Assembly: GCA_947579605.1 (NCBI GenBank)
Contig: OX388314.1
Location: forward strand, 10,971,982-11,035,981
Source: Athripsodes cinereus
Taxonomy: Eukaryota; Arthropoda; Insecta; Trichoptera; Leptoceridae
Direction: 5' to 3'
DNA: 64,000 bases
Position numbers and translations under genes: made by a program. The notes beneath the pieces are model-generated. The model was given only the letters and a program-made list of their open reading frames with translations. It was not told the DNA's origin and ran no database searches. Numbering within the stretch: position 1 is the first letter of the stretch; each line of letters begins with the position of its first letter. This document shows, in pieces, positions 22,645 to 33,210 of this stretch.

Positions 22645-23585
22645 TGTAATGCATTTCCACAAAGAACATATAAAATATTTCATGTATATATTATATATAT
22701 TTATAGATTAACAAGTCGATGAAAATTCTATGGAGTACATACATTTGTATTTTATAAATTAAGCTGTAAGTAATGACTCAATATTACTTTGCTTGAATTT
22801 AAAAAAAAAATCAGTTGTAGAGACTGTTACTACCGAATAGCACATTTACAGTAATATCTTAATATTATTTTTGCGGAAGTTTTTATTTTTGTTAAACACA
22901 ATATATTTTTCCCATCGACATCTTGCTTTTTTTATTTCATTAAAATGAAGACATTTAAATTAAATTCGATTTCTCATTGAATGGGTGATATTCAACCATA
23001 TTTTGTTTGACAACGTCATTCCAAATGTCAAAGATAGGGAAGAGTGGTAAGGGTTTGGTTACTTAACATTACAGAAATAAATTCATTAATATTATCATCT
23101 ATAGAACGTGCCATGTCCGTGTTGAAGTCGATAAAATAATAGCAACGAGAAGCTTTTGATTACCTGTCTCGTGTTATTTAATATTGAATTTCAATAAATT
23201 TTATTTTGAATGCGTTACTTTGCTTTCAAATGGTCAATACTGTTAGAATTTTTACAAAGAAAACTAATTTTCTAAGACAATCCAAGTAATCTATATTCAA
23301 CGATTTCTGTGAATACGAGTCTCCTTATTATTATTGTAATCGGATTCAATACTGTTTCCGAATCTTGATAATTCCAACAATCTTCTTCTGTTGGTATTCG
23401 TAGATATTTCGTATACTTCTTAAGTTTTTAAATTAATTCTGCATGCCTAATACAATGATAAAACGAATTTAGAGTCCCAGGTGGATGTACAGATTATCTT
23501 TCTTTATTGCGCTTTATGAAATACCTGGAGGTAAATTAATACTTTTATATCTGACTACAAGTAGGTTGATAAGACTGGTAACTTT
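22645..23585. other. unannotated AT-rich sequence
   Basis: No feature recognised. Confidence 0.4.
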
Positions 23586-23690
23586 CATATGTTACTTGGA
23601 AAGGTATTGGGGAAATTGAGAGTAACATCATGTTGTGTATTTTTTTTAATTTGGCCAATAAAGATTTATTTATTTATTTTTATTTAGATA
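23586..23690 (+). mobile_element. LINE 3' tail
   Basis: The sequence ggccaataaagatttattta followed by TTTA repeats is a typical polyadenylation-signal-bearing 3' end of an insect LINE. No coding part remains next to it. Confidence 0.5.
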
Positions 23691-25221
23691 ATATTTTTTT
23701 ATCTAACTGCATAATATACAATAGACACAAGTTGTACCTATTTCTTTTAGTATCTACTAGAAATACTATTTTTTTTTTGAAACTGAATAAAATTCAAAAG
23801 AATCATTGTGTATTTTTAGAGTTTAATTTAAGTTTAAATTAATTCAAAATAAAGTAAAGATACGGTGACAAAAATTAAAATATTCAAGGTTTGAGGAAAT
23901 CTCCATGTACTTAATACGATATCAATTCAGAAAATGAAAAGTTATACAAAAGAAAAACAGATTTTTAAATTTGCTTAAACAAAATTAAATACCAACATAG
24001 TATTCGGTAAATCGACTGAAGCCTTCGAATAAAAAAAAAGATTAATACGAAACACAATGGGAGTTGAAATGCAGGATAGTCGCTAACTCACAACATAATC
24101 GAGGACCCGTAGGGCTTAAAATATTATCAATAAGATGCCAAGCCTATAATGGACTTAACGATTAGCGGAAGTATCTGTGTTACAGAAATTTCCCTGTATA
24201 AATACTACCTATGTTTAGATAATATAAATCAAAAGTATTCACTTGAATTTCGTAATCGATTTGTATTTTGGAACAATGATAAAGGAGTTTGAGTAAAAGG
24301 AAAAAGAAACATATCTACCTATTTTAAATTAAATAAGGAAAAATGAGATGTAATATCGTAGACAGAAGTGACTTGAATGAAAAAAAAACACAGGATGAAA
24401 GAAACTCATTTTTTCAGAAGAATTTTAATGAATTCATGAAGGAAATGTGAAAAATAAGTTTATATATTATTCAGAAACCTTATAAATAAATTTCTAATTT
24501 AAAATTCATTTTCCAACGTTTCACCCTTTTGATCGATCTTATTCGATATGTGTATGTTGTTGTAGCTATTTTTATTCAATTCGAATATGACGAAGTCTCC
24601 TTTGTCAACAAGATTTATTATGATTTCAGTTCAAAGAATATCAAAATCGAAAGCAGAATATAAAAAAAAAGATTCAGTGCAATAGGCTACATATTTCCAA
24701 GGTAGCCTAACAGTAGAGTGTCGGATTTTCGTTTGAAAAATCCACATGGTTACAATGAATATATTTGTGGGTGTGTTTGAGTTATTAAATGGCCCACTTA
24801 TCTTAAAATATTTACGATAGATTACATATTTTTTATTCTACGTTTCAGTCTATGAAGAGGTTATTCAGCTAGTACACTATCTCACAATATTGTTTTTTAT
24901 GATGTAATTGTTCTAGGAATTATACGACTCAAAATGTATAAATGGAAAACTTTATGAACTACAATAATAATGTCGATTGTCTAGTAATTTAAATGTTGTT
25001 GTTAACATTGTGTCTTTTCATACAATACAATGTAGATTAATTACCAAGCTTTTATAGCGTACCATATAGTACTACACGATAGAGATAATAATTCATAGTT
25101 CTCACTGATGTGTAGTTTCATATAAATCTTTCTAGGGGGTCTATTAATTATCCATGAAAATAATTAGAATAGTGTTTTTCAGGTCAATGATCTGAATGAT
25201 TCATTATTATGTAAGTACCTA
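23691..25221. other. unannotated AT-rich sequence
   Basis: No feature recognised. The frame at 23630-23842 runs through the LINE tail and is low-complexity. Confidence 0.4.
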
Positions 25222-25357
25222 AATATAAAATTATCAGAGCGCAAGGAATGTCGTGGAAAGAGGTGACGCAATTGGCACAGAGACGCTCTGAATGGAGGAG
25301 GCTGGTTTCTGCCCTGTGCTCCTGAGAGGAGCGTTGAGGGCGATGATGATGATGATG
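25222..25357 (+). mobile_element. RTE-like LINE 3' end (family H)
   Basis: The plus strand reads SWKEVTQLAQRRSEWRRLVS, then ALCS and stop, the extreme C-terminus of an RTE-type polyprotein, followed by a (GAT)n tail. Copies of the same end lie at 50199-50511 and 51297-51505. The target duplication is not clear. Confidence 0.75.
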
Positions 25358-26757
25358 AAATATTAAATTGAATTCAAACACTACAATGGGTTTAGCAGAC
25401 ACCTCGATCGAAGAATCATATTTAACAACATTGTTCATAATCTAACCGGATTGATAAATACGTGTTAACGCTTACGAATTGACTCTAGGCTGGTTTTGTT
25501 ATCTGCGTTTAAAAACTAAACAACTACTAATAATACCCATGTTCCCATAATATCTTGAAATTCTCATAGAAAATTTTATAGTCAATAGGTACTACTCGTA
25601 TTATACTTTAATAGCTGCCTTCTCAACGGTCGATACGCCGCCGTACACATTTGAATGCTTTAGGTTTAGATAGCCGGTACGGTACAGTTTTTTTTTGTCT
25701 TTATAGCTTGATTTTATAATGAAAAAATAAAATTGAAAACTGTTTCCAAATTTTCCAAACTTTTGAAGTCTTCCGTATTATTGAAGAGAATTCAATTATC
25801 TGATTTTGGTATTTTGTATGTATGACAAATATAGGTACATGAGAACTATTTTTAAATACTTAAATAAAGACAACACCTTTTCGTCCACAGTATGGCTTAA
25901 CTCATAATACTAGAAATGCCCGAGTAGGTACTTCAGCCCGTGTAGGTACGCACCACTTTCGCCCAGCGACACTATTCATTTTTAGCTCCAAGACTTTACA
26001 ATAAATTTATGCAAGATATCCAGAATAATTGGGTGCCTATAAGAGGTGTGAACTTGGACAGGTTTGTTACAGGGTGGTTACGTAAATTGGGAAGGGAAGA
26101 ATGTGAGAGGTTGTTATTGCAGGTGTTGCAGTGATGAGAGGGACGCGAGAGAGAGGGAGATGGAAGGATGGAGTGAGGGAGAGAAACTGGCTTTATTCTC
26201 ATTCATGTACATACATTTATCGTTGTTTTTTTTATATTTATTATTATAATTTTTGTTTCGTATACTACACACGGTGCTTTACAAAAACTGACCAGAGTTA
26301 TTTATATAGACCATTTCCGGAATTCGACTACTTGTGTACCAAAACAATAAATAATAGTCAAATTACTATACAGCCGGGTTACATCCAGAAATTAATATGT
26401 AGGAACACATATATATATATATATAAAGTCAAATAACTATATTCTATTTATGTATTTGTGCACTTGTATAAATATTTTCTTTGAGTACGACAATAAAGAA
26501 ACCAAGACATAAGACACATTATATGTACAAATCTGTCTATAGTCCAAGATATAAAAGTAATTCGATTCTGAGAAAAGAACAAGAGAAATATGATCTCTGT
26601 ACAAGAAATATGCGCGAGTTGATAATAATATATTCCTTGTCTTCTTTCAGGATATTAATGAAGAGCAATCCGATTTTATTCAACGGAGTAACAAAAATAT
26701 TTGAGAGCAATTTATTTCATATGATTATTTATTTTATACTTAAATATTATCTGGTAC
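25358..26757. other. unannotated sequence with an (AT)n run
   Basis: An (AT)n run lies at about 26407-26424. The stretch 26040-26190 is relatively G-rich (gagagagggagatgg) with open frames on both strands but no recognisable protein. Confidence 0.4.
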
Positions 26758-27056
26758 GGTGATGGTTTGGGCACGTCGAAAGAATGAATGAGGACAGAAT
26801 GACCAAGAAGATATATTTGGCTGAGAGGAATGGTGCTCAGAGACGTGGACGCCCGAGGATCAAATCAATGATCAATGGCAAGATCATTCAAATCAAATCC
26901 TACAGGACGGTCACGTATTGAGCACATTGAACAGGAGAGCATGCATGAGGAATTGTATGACAGTGACGGAAGCGAAAGATGTATGCAAGGATAGAAGGAA
27001 GTGGCGCTCGATCCTTTCTGCCTACCCCGCGAGGGAAGCGGGGTGATGGTATGCAT
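26758..27056 (+). mobile_element. RTE-like LINE 3' end (family A)
   Basis: Starts in the WFGHVER codons (tggtttgggcacgtcgaaag) and runs to the ggggtgatggtatgcatg end. A ~13-base internal duplication (caatgatcaatgg region, near 26864-26879) shifts the frame. 5'-truncated with a short tail. Confidence 0.8.
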
Positions 27057-27069
27057 GGTATTATTATTT

Positions 27070-27165
27070 TGCCACGGCTAGGGCAGTCTACATGTTTATT
27101 ATAAGCCGGTGGTTCCCTGGCTACTCGACTTGTGGAATAACGCAGTGGTGCTACTGCTACACGAT
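27070..27165 (+). mobile_element. decayed family B copy
   Basis: Contains gcagtctacatgtttat, ccctggctactcgacttgtgg and a GCTACT tail, degenerate versions of the family B 3' half. Confidence 0.5.
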
Positions 27166-27284
27166 ATGACCACGGCTAGTCAACCCGGAGAAAGAAAATA
27201 TTTATATCATACAGTTACGTATTATTTTCATGTCTTATTTTACTACTTGTTATTTATGGTCATTAGAGATTTTTAAACATTATA

Positions 27285-27875
27285 TAATCCTAGTATTGCG
27301 TAGCTGTAGAGCAAATGTACAGCTCACGATTCTCCAATCGTTTACAACAATCAAGCTCTGTACACTGAGAAAAATACTAACGAAATTTCACAACGAATCA
27401 TTGGTACGTACTATCAGATTAGGACCAGAGATAGTACAAACGATTCATTAGTACGAATCTATAATATTAACTTTTCGAAACCAATTGTTGGTAAATTTAC
27501 CAACGACTTGTTTGCGATTGGTTAATATTATAGATTCGTACTAATGAATCGTTTGTACTATCACTGGTCCTAATCTGATAGTACGTACCAATGATTCGTT
27601 GTGAGTATTTTTCTCAGTGTAAAACTTCATATTTTGGTCACATAATGAAAGAATAAAAATATGTCATCCTACAACTGGTCATAGAAGAGAAGATTGAGAG
27701 CCGTAGTGAGGTCGAAAGATAGTGGTTTTCCTTGCTTCAGAACATTCGACAGTTGACCGAGATGAGAACTGTGGAGGAGCTGTTTCGTTCTGCCCAGAAC
27801 AGAAAAAAAATCTGCCAGGTGATCGTCCCGACAAGACACGCAAAGAAGAATAAGAAGAGAAATTATAGTGTATTT
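27285..27875 (+). mobile_element. LINE C-terminal relic (family E), split by a MITE
   Basis: The left part (to 27362) reads SCRANV and FTTIKLC; the right part (from 27620) continues with degenerate KLHILVT, then NIRQLTEMRTVEELFRSAQ and RHAKKN, ending in a GAA-rich tail. The same order (RANV, FTTVKLC, then NIRQWAGVRTVEELFRVAQ, GGTRQDT) is seen in the minus copy at 51525-51960. Between the two parts lies a TA-flanked element (27361-27621). Several stops and shifts make it a relic. Confidence 0.75.
27361..27621. mobile_element. MITE with TA duplication (Tc1/mariner-type insertion)
   Basis: The element spans 27363-27619. The ends are cactgagaaaaatact and its exact inverse, and similarity between the arms extends about 110 bases with one 9-base indel. 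TA flanks each side (27361-27362 and 27620-27621). The interrupted LINE sequence resumes exactly after it, so the pre-insertion site can be read as ctctgTAaaact. A TA duplication is characteristic of Tc1/mariner-like transposition; no transposase is encoded. Confidence 0.88.
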
Positions 27876-28484
27876 TTAAATCACATTGGTTTAACAATAC
27901 TAGTGGGAGAAGATGGGGAGGGGATTTAAAATTTTGTTTTAATCTCCCTAGGTGAGGCTTTCTGGAAAAAGAGGACGCAAGCTGCGATTACAGGGAGGAG
28001 CAGAGTATTTCCGAATTGGTTCGATGCCTACTGATGCAGACTGCATGTGATGAGAATGAGTTAAAGATGGTTAGAGATAATATAATGTGTCAATACAAGA
28101 CGATACGTGTCACCGCTTACTGAAGTAACAAGGTCCGAACTCGGAAAAAAAAATAATACGAATGTGTATCATGGTACAACACTTACATCATAATTTTATT
28201 ATTTACGAAGAAGTTATTAATATGACTCAGTTAAAATAATGTTTATTACACGATATTAATATTATAATTTGAGATGTGAATAACCTATTTGAGAGCCATC
28301 ACTCTTGTAGTTGGAAGACAAAAGACAATATTTTCTCTTTGGGGTCAAGTATTATTCATATCAAGATTTGCATGGGCCGTGTCCTGATTATTTGTCTAAT
28401 TTTATTTTTTGTTATTAACCAGCATATCCTGAATAAAGGAATATTATTTGCAAATGTAATCATTCATTTGGACATGGATTATAG
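27876..28484. other. unannotated sequence, partly GC-richer
   Basis: At 27950-28070 the sequence is richer in G+C and follows a ctccctag acceptor-like word, but frames close quickly. It may be a further part of an old mobile element. Confidence 0.35.
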
Positions 28485-28615
28485 GTACAGTAAACCCCTA
28501 CAGGGTGAACACTTACCAGCAGATTATCAGGGCAAACAGTTACAGAGACACTAATCAACAGATTGCCAGCAGACCTGAAACAGAACCAACCTGTAACCAC
28601 ATTCAGAAGCAATAT
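28485..28615 (+). mobile_element. LINE reverse transcriptase C-terminal relic
   Basis: One plus frame reads TETLINRLPADLKQNQPVTT, then FRSNI, a typical end of a CR1/Jockey-group polyprotein. At the codons ttcagaagcaa it runs into a TTTA repeat and an acggcgtgagcctttt module. The copy at 39841-40090 (minus) has the same junction. Confidence 0.6.
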
Positions 28616-28690
28616 TTTATTTATTTATTTATTTATCACTTGTACACGGCGTGAGCCTTTTACACGTTAAACATATAACAAATTAAAAAA
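28616..28690 (-). mobile_element. LINE tail module
   Basis: On the minus strand gtgtaaaaggctcacgccgt is followed by aataaataaataaataaa, matching tail modules at 39841-39890 (plus) and 46405-46440 (minus). Confidence 0.5.
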
Positions 28691-30004
28691 ATTACAATTT
28701 GACAGACAACAACAATAAAGATGATAAAAAATGAAATTAACAAAAATATGAAAACATTATTGTTCCGGAGACGTCATACCGCACATAAGGAGGAAACGGA
28801 TCATCAAACGACGTCATTTATAAAACGTTCACATTTATTTTTTAATTGAAATTCCTAAACATTTAGCAATACTGAAAAAAACATATTAAGTATTCTTTTT
28901 TTCTATTTCATCTCCCATAACTAGGATAACTACAAAGTTTCATAACTGTAAGAAACGATAACACAGATTATTGACTTTGCGTATTAATAAAAAATAAAAG
29001 CACTATAAAGATTGGTGGTACACATTATAACTGAAATCAAAGTGTTTGTATGTGAGTTAGGTATTCGGAAACCTCCCAATATATTGGACATTTGTTATAC
29101 GAACTTTTAGAGGACACACAAAAACAAGAAAAGAAAGGGAGTCTTGTTTTACTCGTACTCATCCTGTTTGATTGGGAAAAAAATATTTTAATAAATATTG
29201 TAAAATTTGATAATATATATTCTATATTGTTTAATTCCTAGAATCTAAAAAAATAAATTTAACAAGCAGTTTTTTAAAAAAAACTGCTAGTCATACCCAT
29301 GTTCAAAATAAATTAAAACTGTAATTAAAACTAAAACAATCTATTAACTTCCCATTTTACTATATTGCAAATTCTTCTGAAATAAATTAAAGCAATAAAG
29401 TTTTTCTTTTGCTATATAAATCGTTTATTTAAACGAAAATTTCTCCAAGAAATAATAAGGAATAGAAAAGAAAGGTAGGTTTTTAAGATCAAAGAAGAGT
29501 GGTTTAAGACAGGCGGGAAGGGTTATCATGTATTTGAGAATAGTTTCACAGTTCCTTGATACTTATATAGAATCAGAAAGGCTCTTACAGATTACGTTGT
29601 GTTTAATAGCTTGTAAGATGATATCTGTGTTATTACTTTAGTCGCAATGAATTTATATGGAGCTCGTACACTATTAACGGACTTAATGAGGCAATGGACT
29701 ATTTAAAGTCACTTTTGATTTTAACGAATAATAACGAATTTCTTGTATATAATTTTCCTATTTAGGCTAATAAAAAATATTACATATGCACATAATATAG
29801 AAAAGTGACGTATCGTACAGTAATTCGTGGTGAAGAAAGACCAAACAAGCAAAGTATTATATTATGATGGACTAATAGTTGCTCAAATAGATGAAAAAGT
29901 GTCATAAATAAATAACAAAATTAATCTGTGATTCGAAAAATTATATATCTACATACCTACTTGCTTAGATACAAATTAATGTTAAAATAAATGCCTGAAT
30001 CCTG
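28691..30004. other. unannotated AT-rich sequence
   Basis: No feature recognised. Confidence 0.4.
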
Positions 30005-30135
30005 TGGTGTTCCCGGTAGAAAATAATGTCTTTCGCTCTTTCTGTTTTCGAATGTCCTACAAAAGTTGCTTATTCATTTATTGCATGTGGTTGATCTGCT
30101 GGTTATCTCCCTTATGGTAGATCTCATGGTATGAA
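30005..30135 (+). mobile_element. decayed family B copy
   Basis: Contains tcccggtagaaaataatg and ttttcgaatgtcctacaaaag (5' half words) and ttgatctgctggttatctcc with ctcatggtatg (3' half words). The middle is deleted. Confidence 0.5.
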
Positions 30136-30189
30136 TTAATAAATGCCAGAAATAGTAAAACAGGCAAAAGGAATTTAAATTAAAAAGCG

Positions 30190-30320
30190 TTATGCACCAA
30201 CCTGAGCCGAGTCGTAAGCGTTGGAACATTTTTCCTGTTTCCGATTAAAGAGTCTTTTATCAACAGATTGTGCAGATTAGGTATCTTTTGAGTAACATTT
30301 TTAAAATACATTATGTTGAC
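30190..30320 (-). mobile_element. LINE C-terminal relic
   Basis: The minus frame reads HNLLIKDSLIGNRKNVPTLT, then TRLRLVH, homologous to the minus relic at 46640-46795 (NRLCKLPFVCNRKGVPMLTN). No intact frame. Confidence 0.55.
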
Positions 30321-30407
30321 ATTTTTTGGATATACTTTAAATCCATATCTTCTTTAAATTATTCTATAATTAAGAATAAGAAATTATCCTAACATATTTT
30401 ATAAATT

Positions 30408-30796
30408 TAAGTTATGCTGCGCATTTCTGGTGTGTCATTGAGAGACCGTATAAGGAATACTTATGTTCGTGAGGCTCTCAAGGTAGAACCAGTACTCCTG
30501 CGTATATAGAGGTCGAAGTTGCGATGGCTGGATGTTCTCCGCATGTCAGAAGACAGACTTCCACTTAGATCTTTGGAGGCTGCGGGAGAGGGCAGAAGAC
30601 CGGTGGCCGCCCTAGAAGAAGCTGGCAAGGGCAGGTGTCAAATTTATGTGTTGAAAGGCTTGTTTTGGAGTGGCCAGAGATCCTGGAAGCAGCGGTGGAC
30701 AGGTATCTCTGGAGGAGGTATCTAGGCGCAATGGGCCCCCGACCCGACTAGGACAAAGGGAAGAAGATGTATGTATGTAAGTTATGCTGTGCGTTT
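30408..30796 (+). mobile_element. RTE-like LINE 3' end (family C, Rex3-like) with TSD
   Basis: The insert 30427-30777 contains sequences for VSLRDRIRNTYVREAL-like and GRRPV-like words of the RTE C-terminal domain, then WRRYLGAM and stop, with an (ATGT)n tail. The flanks repeat taagttatgctgcgcattt (30408-30426) and the same 19 bases with two differences (30778-30796), the target duplication. The word order (LRDR-R, VREAL, EP-LL, GRPR) resembles fish Rex3-type RTE elements. The frame is broken by small indels. Confidence 0.85.
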
Positions 30797-31328
30797 TTAA
30801 CTTATTATGGAATTATTATATTAATACAATTGAGAATAATGTATATCAAGTGATAGTCCTCTCTAGTAACAAAAACAATCTTGTTAAAAAATGTGTTTCG
30901 ATGTTAATCACGATCTTGAACATCTGTTAACTCTTCCCAACGTCGTAATAAATAACACAACGCGTAACAAAATACGCCCTTACTCCGTGATATCTACTTG
31001 TAAATAATTTATGACAATTTTAACGTTGTATTTTTACGAAAAAAAAAGTTAGTATTGTTTGTTTACAAATTAGTTTTTCGTTCTTATTAGGATAACATTT
31101 ACCTCTTTATTTAATTTTAATTTATTTATTTGTTTGCTGCTTTATAGCCTTTGATTACAAAAAATATTACAAGTATGAAGTGGACAATTTTACAAAATTC
31201 AAAACAATGAAAACATAATGACTACTTACAATAATCTTGATAAAAATTAAATTATAAAATAAACATTAAATTAAGTTTGTTAACAATATAACATTAAATT
31301 AAATTTGTTAAAACAATTATCTTGATAA
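30797..31328. other. unannotated AT-rich sequence
   Basis: Mostly unrecognised. The stretch 31115-31165 (tttatttgtttgctgcttta, tagcctttg) weakly resembles the LINE tail module seen on minus at 28616 and 46405. Confidence 0.4.
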
Positions 31329-31811
31329 TAATTAAATTAAAGGACATGGTTAAAGAAGGATGAAAGTGGCATAAATGCAGTTGAAATGAGATCACTGAGA
31401 AGGATGTGTGGTAAAAGTCTGAGAGATCGTGTGCGTAACAGTGAGATACGAAAGGAATGTGGAATGAAAGTTAGTGTAATAACAATGATGAATGTAAATA
31501 AGTTAAGATGGTTTGGGCACGTGGAAAGAATGAATGAGGACAGAATGACTAAGAAGATATATTTGTCTGAGAGGAATGGTGCTCGGAGACGTGGACGTCC
31601 GAGGATTAAATGGCAAGATCATTTAAATCAAATCCTACAGGACGGTCACGTGTTGAGCACGTTGAACAGGAGAGCATGCATGAGGAATTGTATGACAGTG
31701 ACGGAAGCGAAAGATGTGTGCAAGGATAGAGGGAAGTGGCGCTCGATCCTTTCTGCCTACCCCGCGAGGGAAGCGGCGTGATGGTATGTATGTATGTATG
31801 TAATTAAATTA
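31329..31811 (+). mobile_element. RTE-like LINE (family A), best-preserved 3' end with TSD
   Basis: The frame is open from the 5' truncation point (about 31345) to a stop at 31779-31781: TWLKKDESGINAVEM, SLRDRVRNSEIR, LRWFGHVERMNEDRM, RGRPRIKWQDHL, CKDRGKWRSIL. This is the C-terminal domain downstream of the reverse transcriptase in RTE-clade elements. It is followed by ggcgtgatggtatgtatg and more TATG units. The 11-bp duplication taattaaatta flanks it (31329-31339 and 31801-31811). The open frame and near identity to the copy at 1231-1533 suggest recent insertion. The reverse transcriptase and endonuclease domains are absent, so this copy cannot move itself. Confidence 0.9.
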
Positions 31812-32811
31812 TAAAATAAACATTAAATTTAATTTGTAATTTCAGAGTAAATCTGATTAAAACATTCTATCATCTTTATATGATATTCCAAACACTGTCA
31901 TTTTCATAGAAACGGAGTATTGAAAAAGAGGCTGCTTTTGGTAGAAACTCTGGTAGAAACTTTGATAGAAATGGTCACAATGTTAGAAACATCGCAAAAA
32001 TATAATTTTGTTGATGTAGTATAAGTATTATTTATAATAGTGGCATATAGAATGTGATAATTTCTTGACATGATTTTACACTAACGTGTTGAAACCGGTC
32101 GCAAAATTAAAATTGATATTAATTATTTAAAAACAAAGCAAGAAAACTCGTTTCTCTAAATCATATTGAAAGTACTTTATTAGTAGACCGTGAACTCTGA
32201 AAAGTTCGTATAGTGTTCGGAAATCTTATTTTTAGCAACACAAATAGGTTTCTTGTATAATCTAATATGACTGTGTCATAGGTAACAAAGTAACTTTTAG
32301 GAGATGTCGTGATATTAGAAATTATTATGTAAACTGGACAGTGGAAGGCTACCGAAAACTTTTATATTTAATTTGTTTGTGTTACTAAATTCACAACTTC
32401 ACTTCGTAATTTGTGTAAACAAACAAGATGTTCAGTCAACGGCCAGAATCTGTCCACTTTTTGACAAGGGTGAAGTTAGTCCATCAGTTTGATTTAAGAT
32501 TATCCTATTGATTCAAACTTTTCATGGTTTCTACGTAATAGATGTATGATGAGAGAATGATTTATTATGTTTGTTCAGTATATTCTGCTGTGAAATTTAC
32601 GTGATGGTCTTTTGATGCAAATATTTGATATGATTAGTGTATTTAAAACATTTTATGCATAATACTTGAATAATTTAAACTGTCAGCTGGTTCATGTTCA
32701 CAATATATAACACAAATAATGAAAAGAGACCTTGTCCTTATATTGGAGTTTATGGTAGAAAGAGAATAAAACTTTCAAAGTAACAGATCAGTGATCAACA
32801 AATAAAATAAA
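31812..32811. other. unannotated AT-rich sequence
   Basis: No feature recognised. Confidence 0.4.
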
Positions 32812-33131
32812 TTTTATATATAAAATTCTCGTGTCACTGTGTTTATTATCATATTTCTCCGAAACGGCTGGACCGATTTTGATGAAATTTTGTGTACTTA
32901 TCGAGTAGCTCTGATAATCAGCCAACATCTATTTTTCATATCCCTAAAAGTTTAGGGTGATCCACCCCGATTTATTTTTTATTTTTTTATGGTGAGGAAT
33001 TAAAGAATACATACAGCCCTAAATTTTCCCCCTTCTACAATCAACCCCTATTTTTTATTAGCAATATTTATATATAGCAAATGTATAGGGCATTATGTAT
33101 ATGGCAAAACAACATTTGCCAGGTCAGCTAG
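32812..33131 (+). mobile_element. non-autonomous Helitron
   Basis: The left part reads tatataaaattctcgtgtca, then a tctccgaaacggctggaccg gattttgatgaaatttt stretch common in insect Helitron derivatives. The right end has a hairpin tggcaaa-acaaca-tttgcca (about 33101-33120) followed 7 bases later by CTAG (33128-33131) and then T. Hairpin plus CTAG at the 3' end and no target duplication fit Helitron rolling-circle insertion between A and T. The exact 5' base is uncertain. No Rep/helicase is encoded. Confidence 0.75.
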
Positions 33132-33210
33132 TATGTATTATATTAATTTTATGGCATAAGTAGTGGTAATTGTTTAAAAATAACATTGTTAAAAATTGGT
33201 ACAAGAATAT

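Noticed and set aside
31386..31781. 131-codon frame as a host gene
   Set aside because: It is the C-terminal end of an RTE-like LINE with a tail and target duplication; near-identical sequence occurs at 1231-1533.
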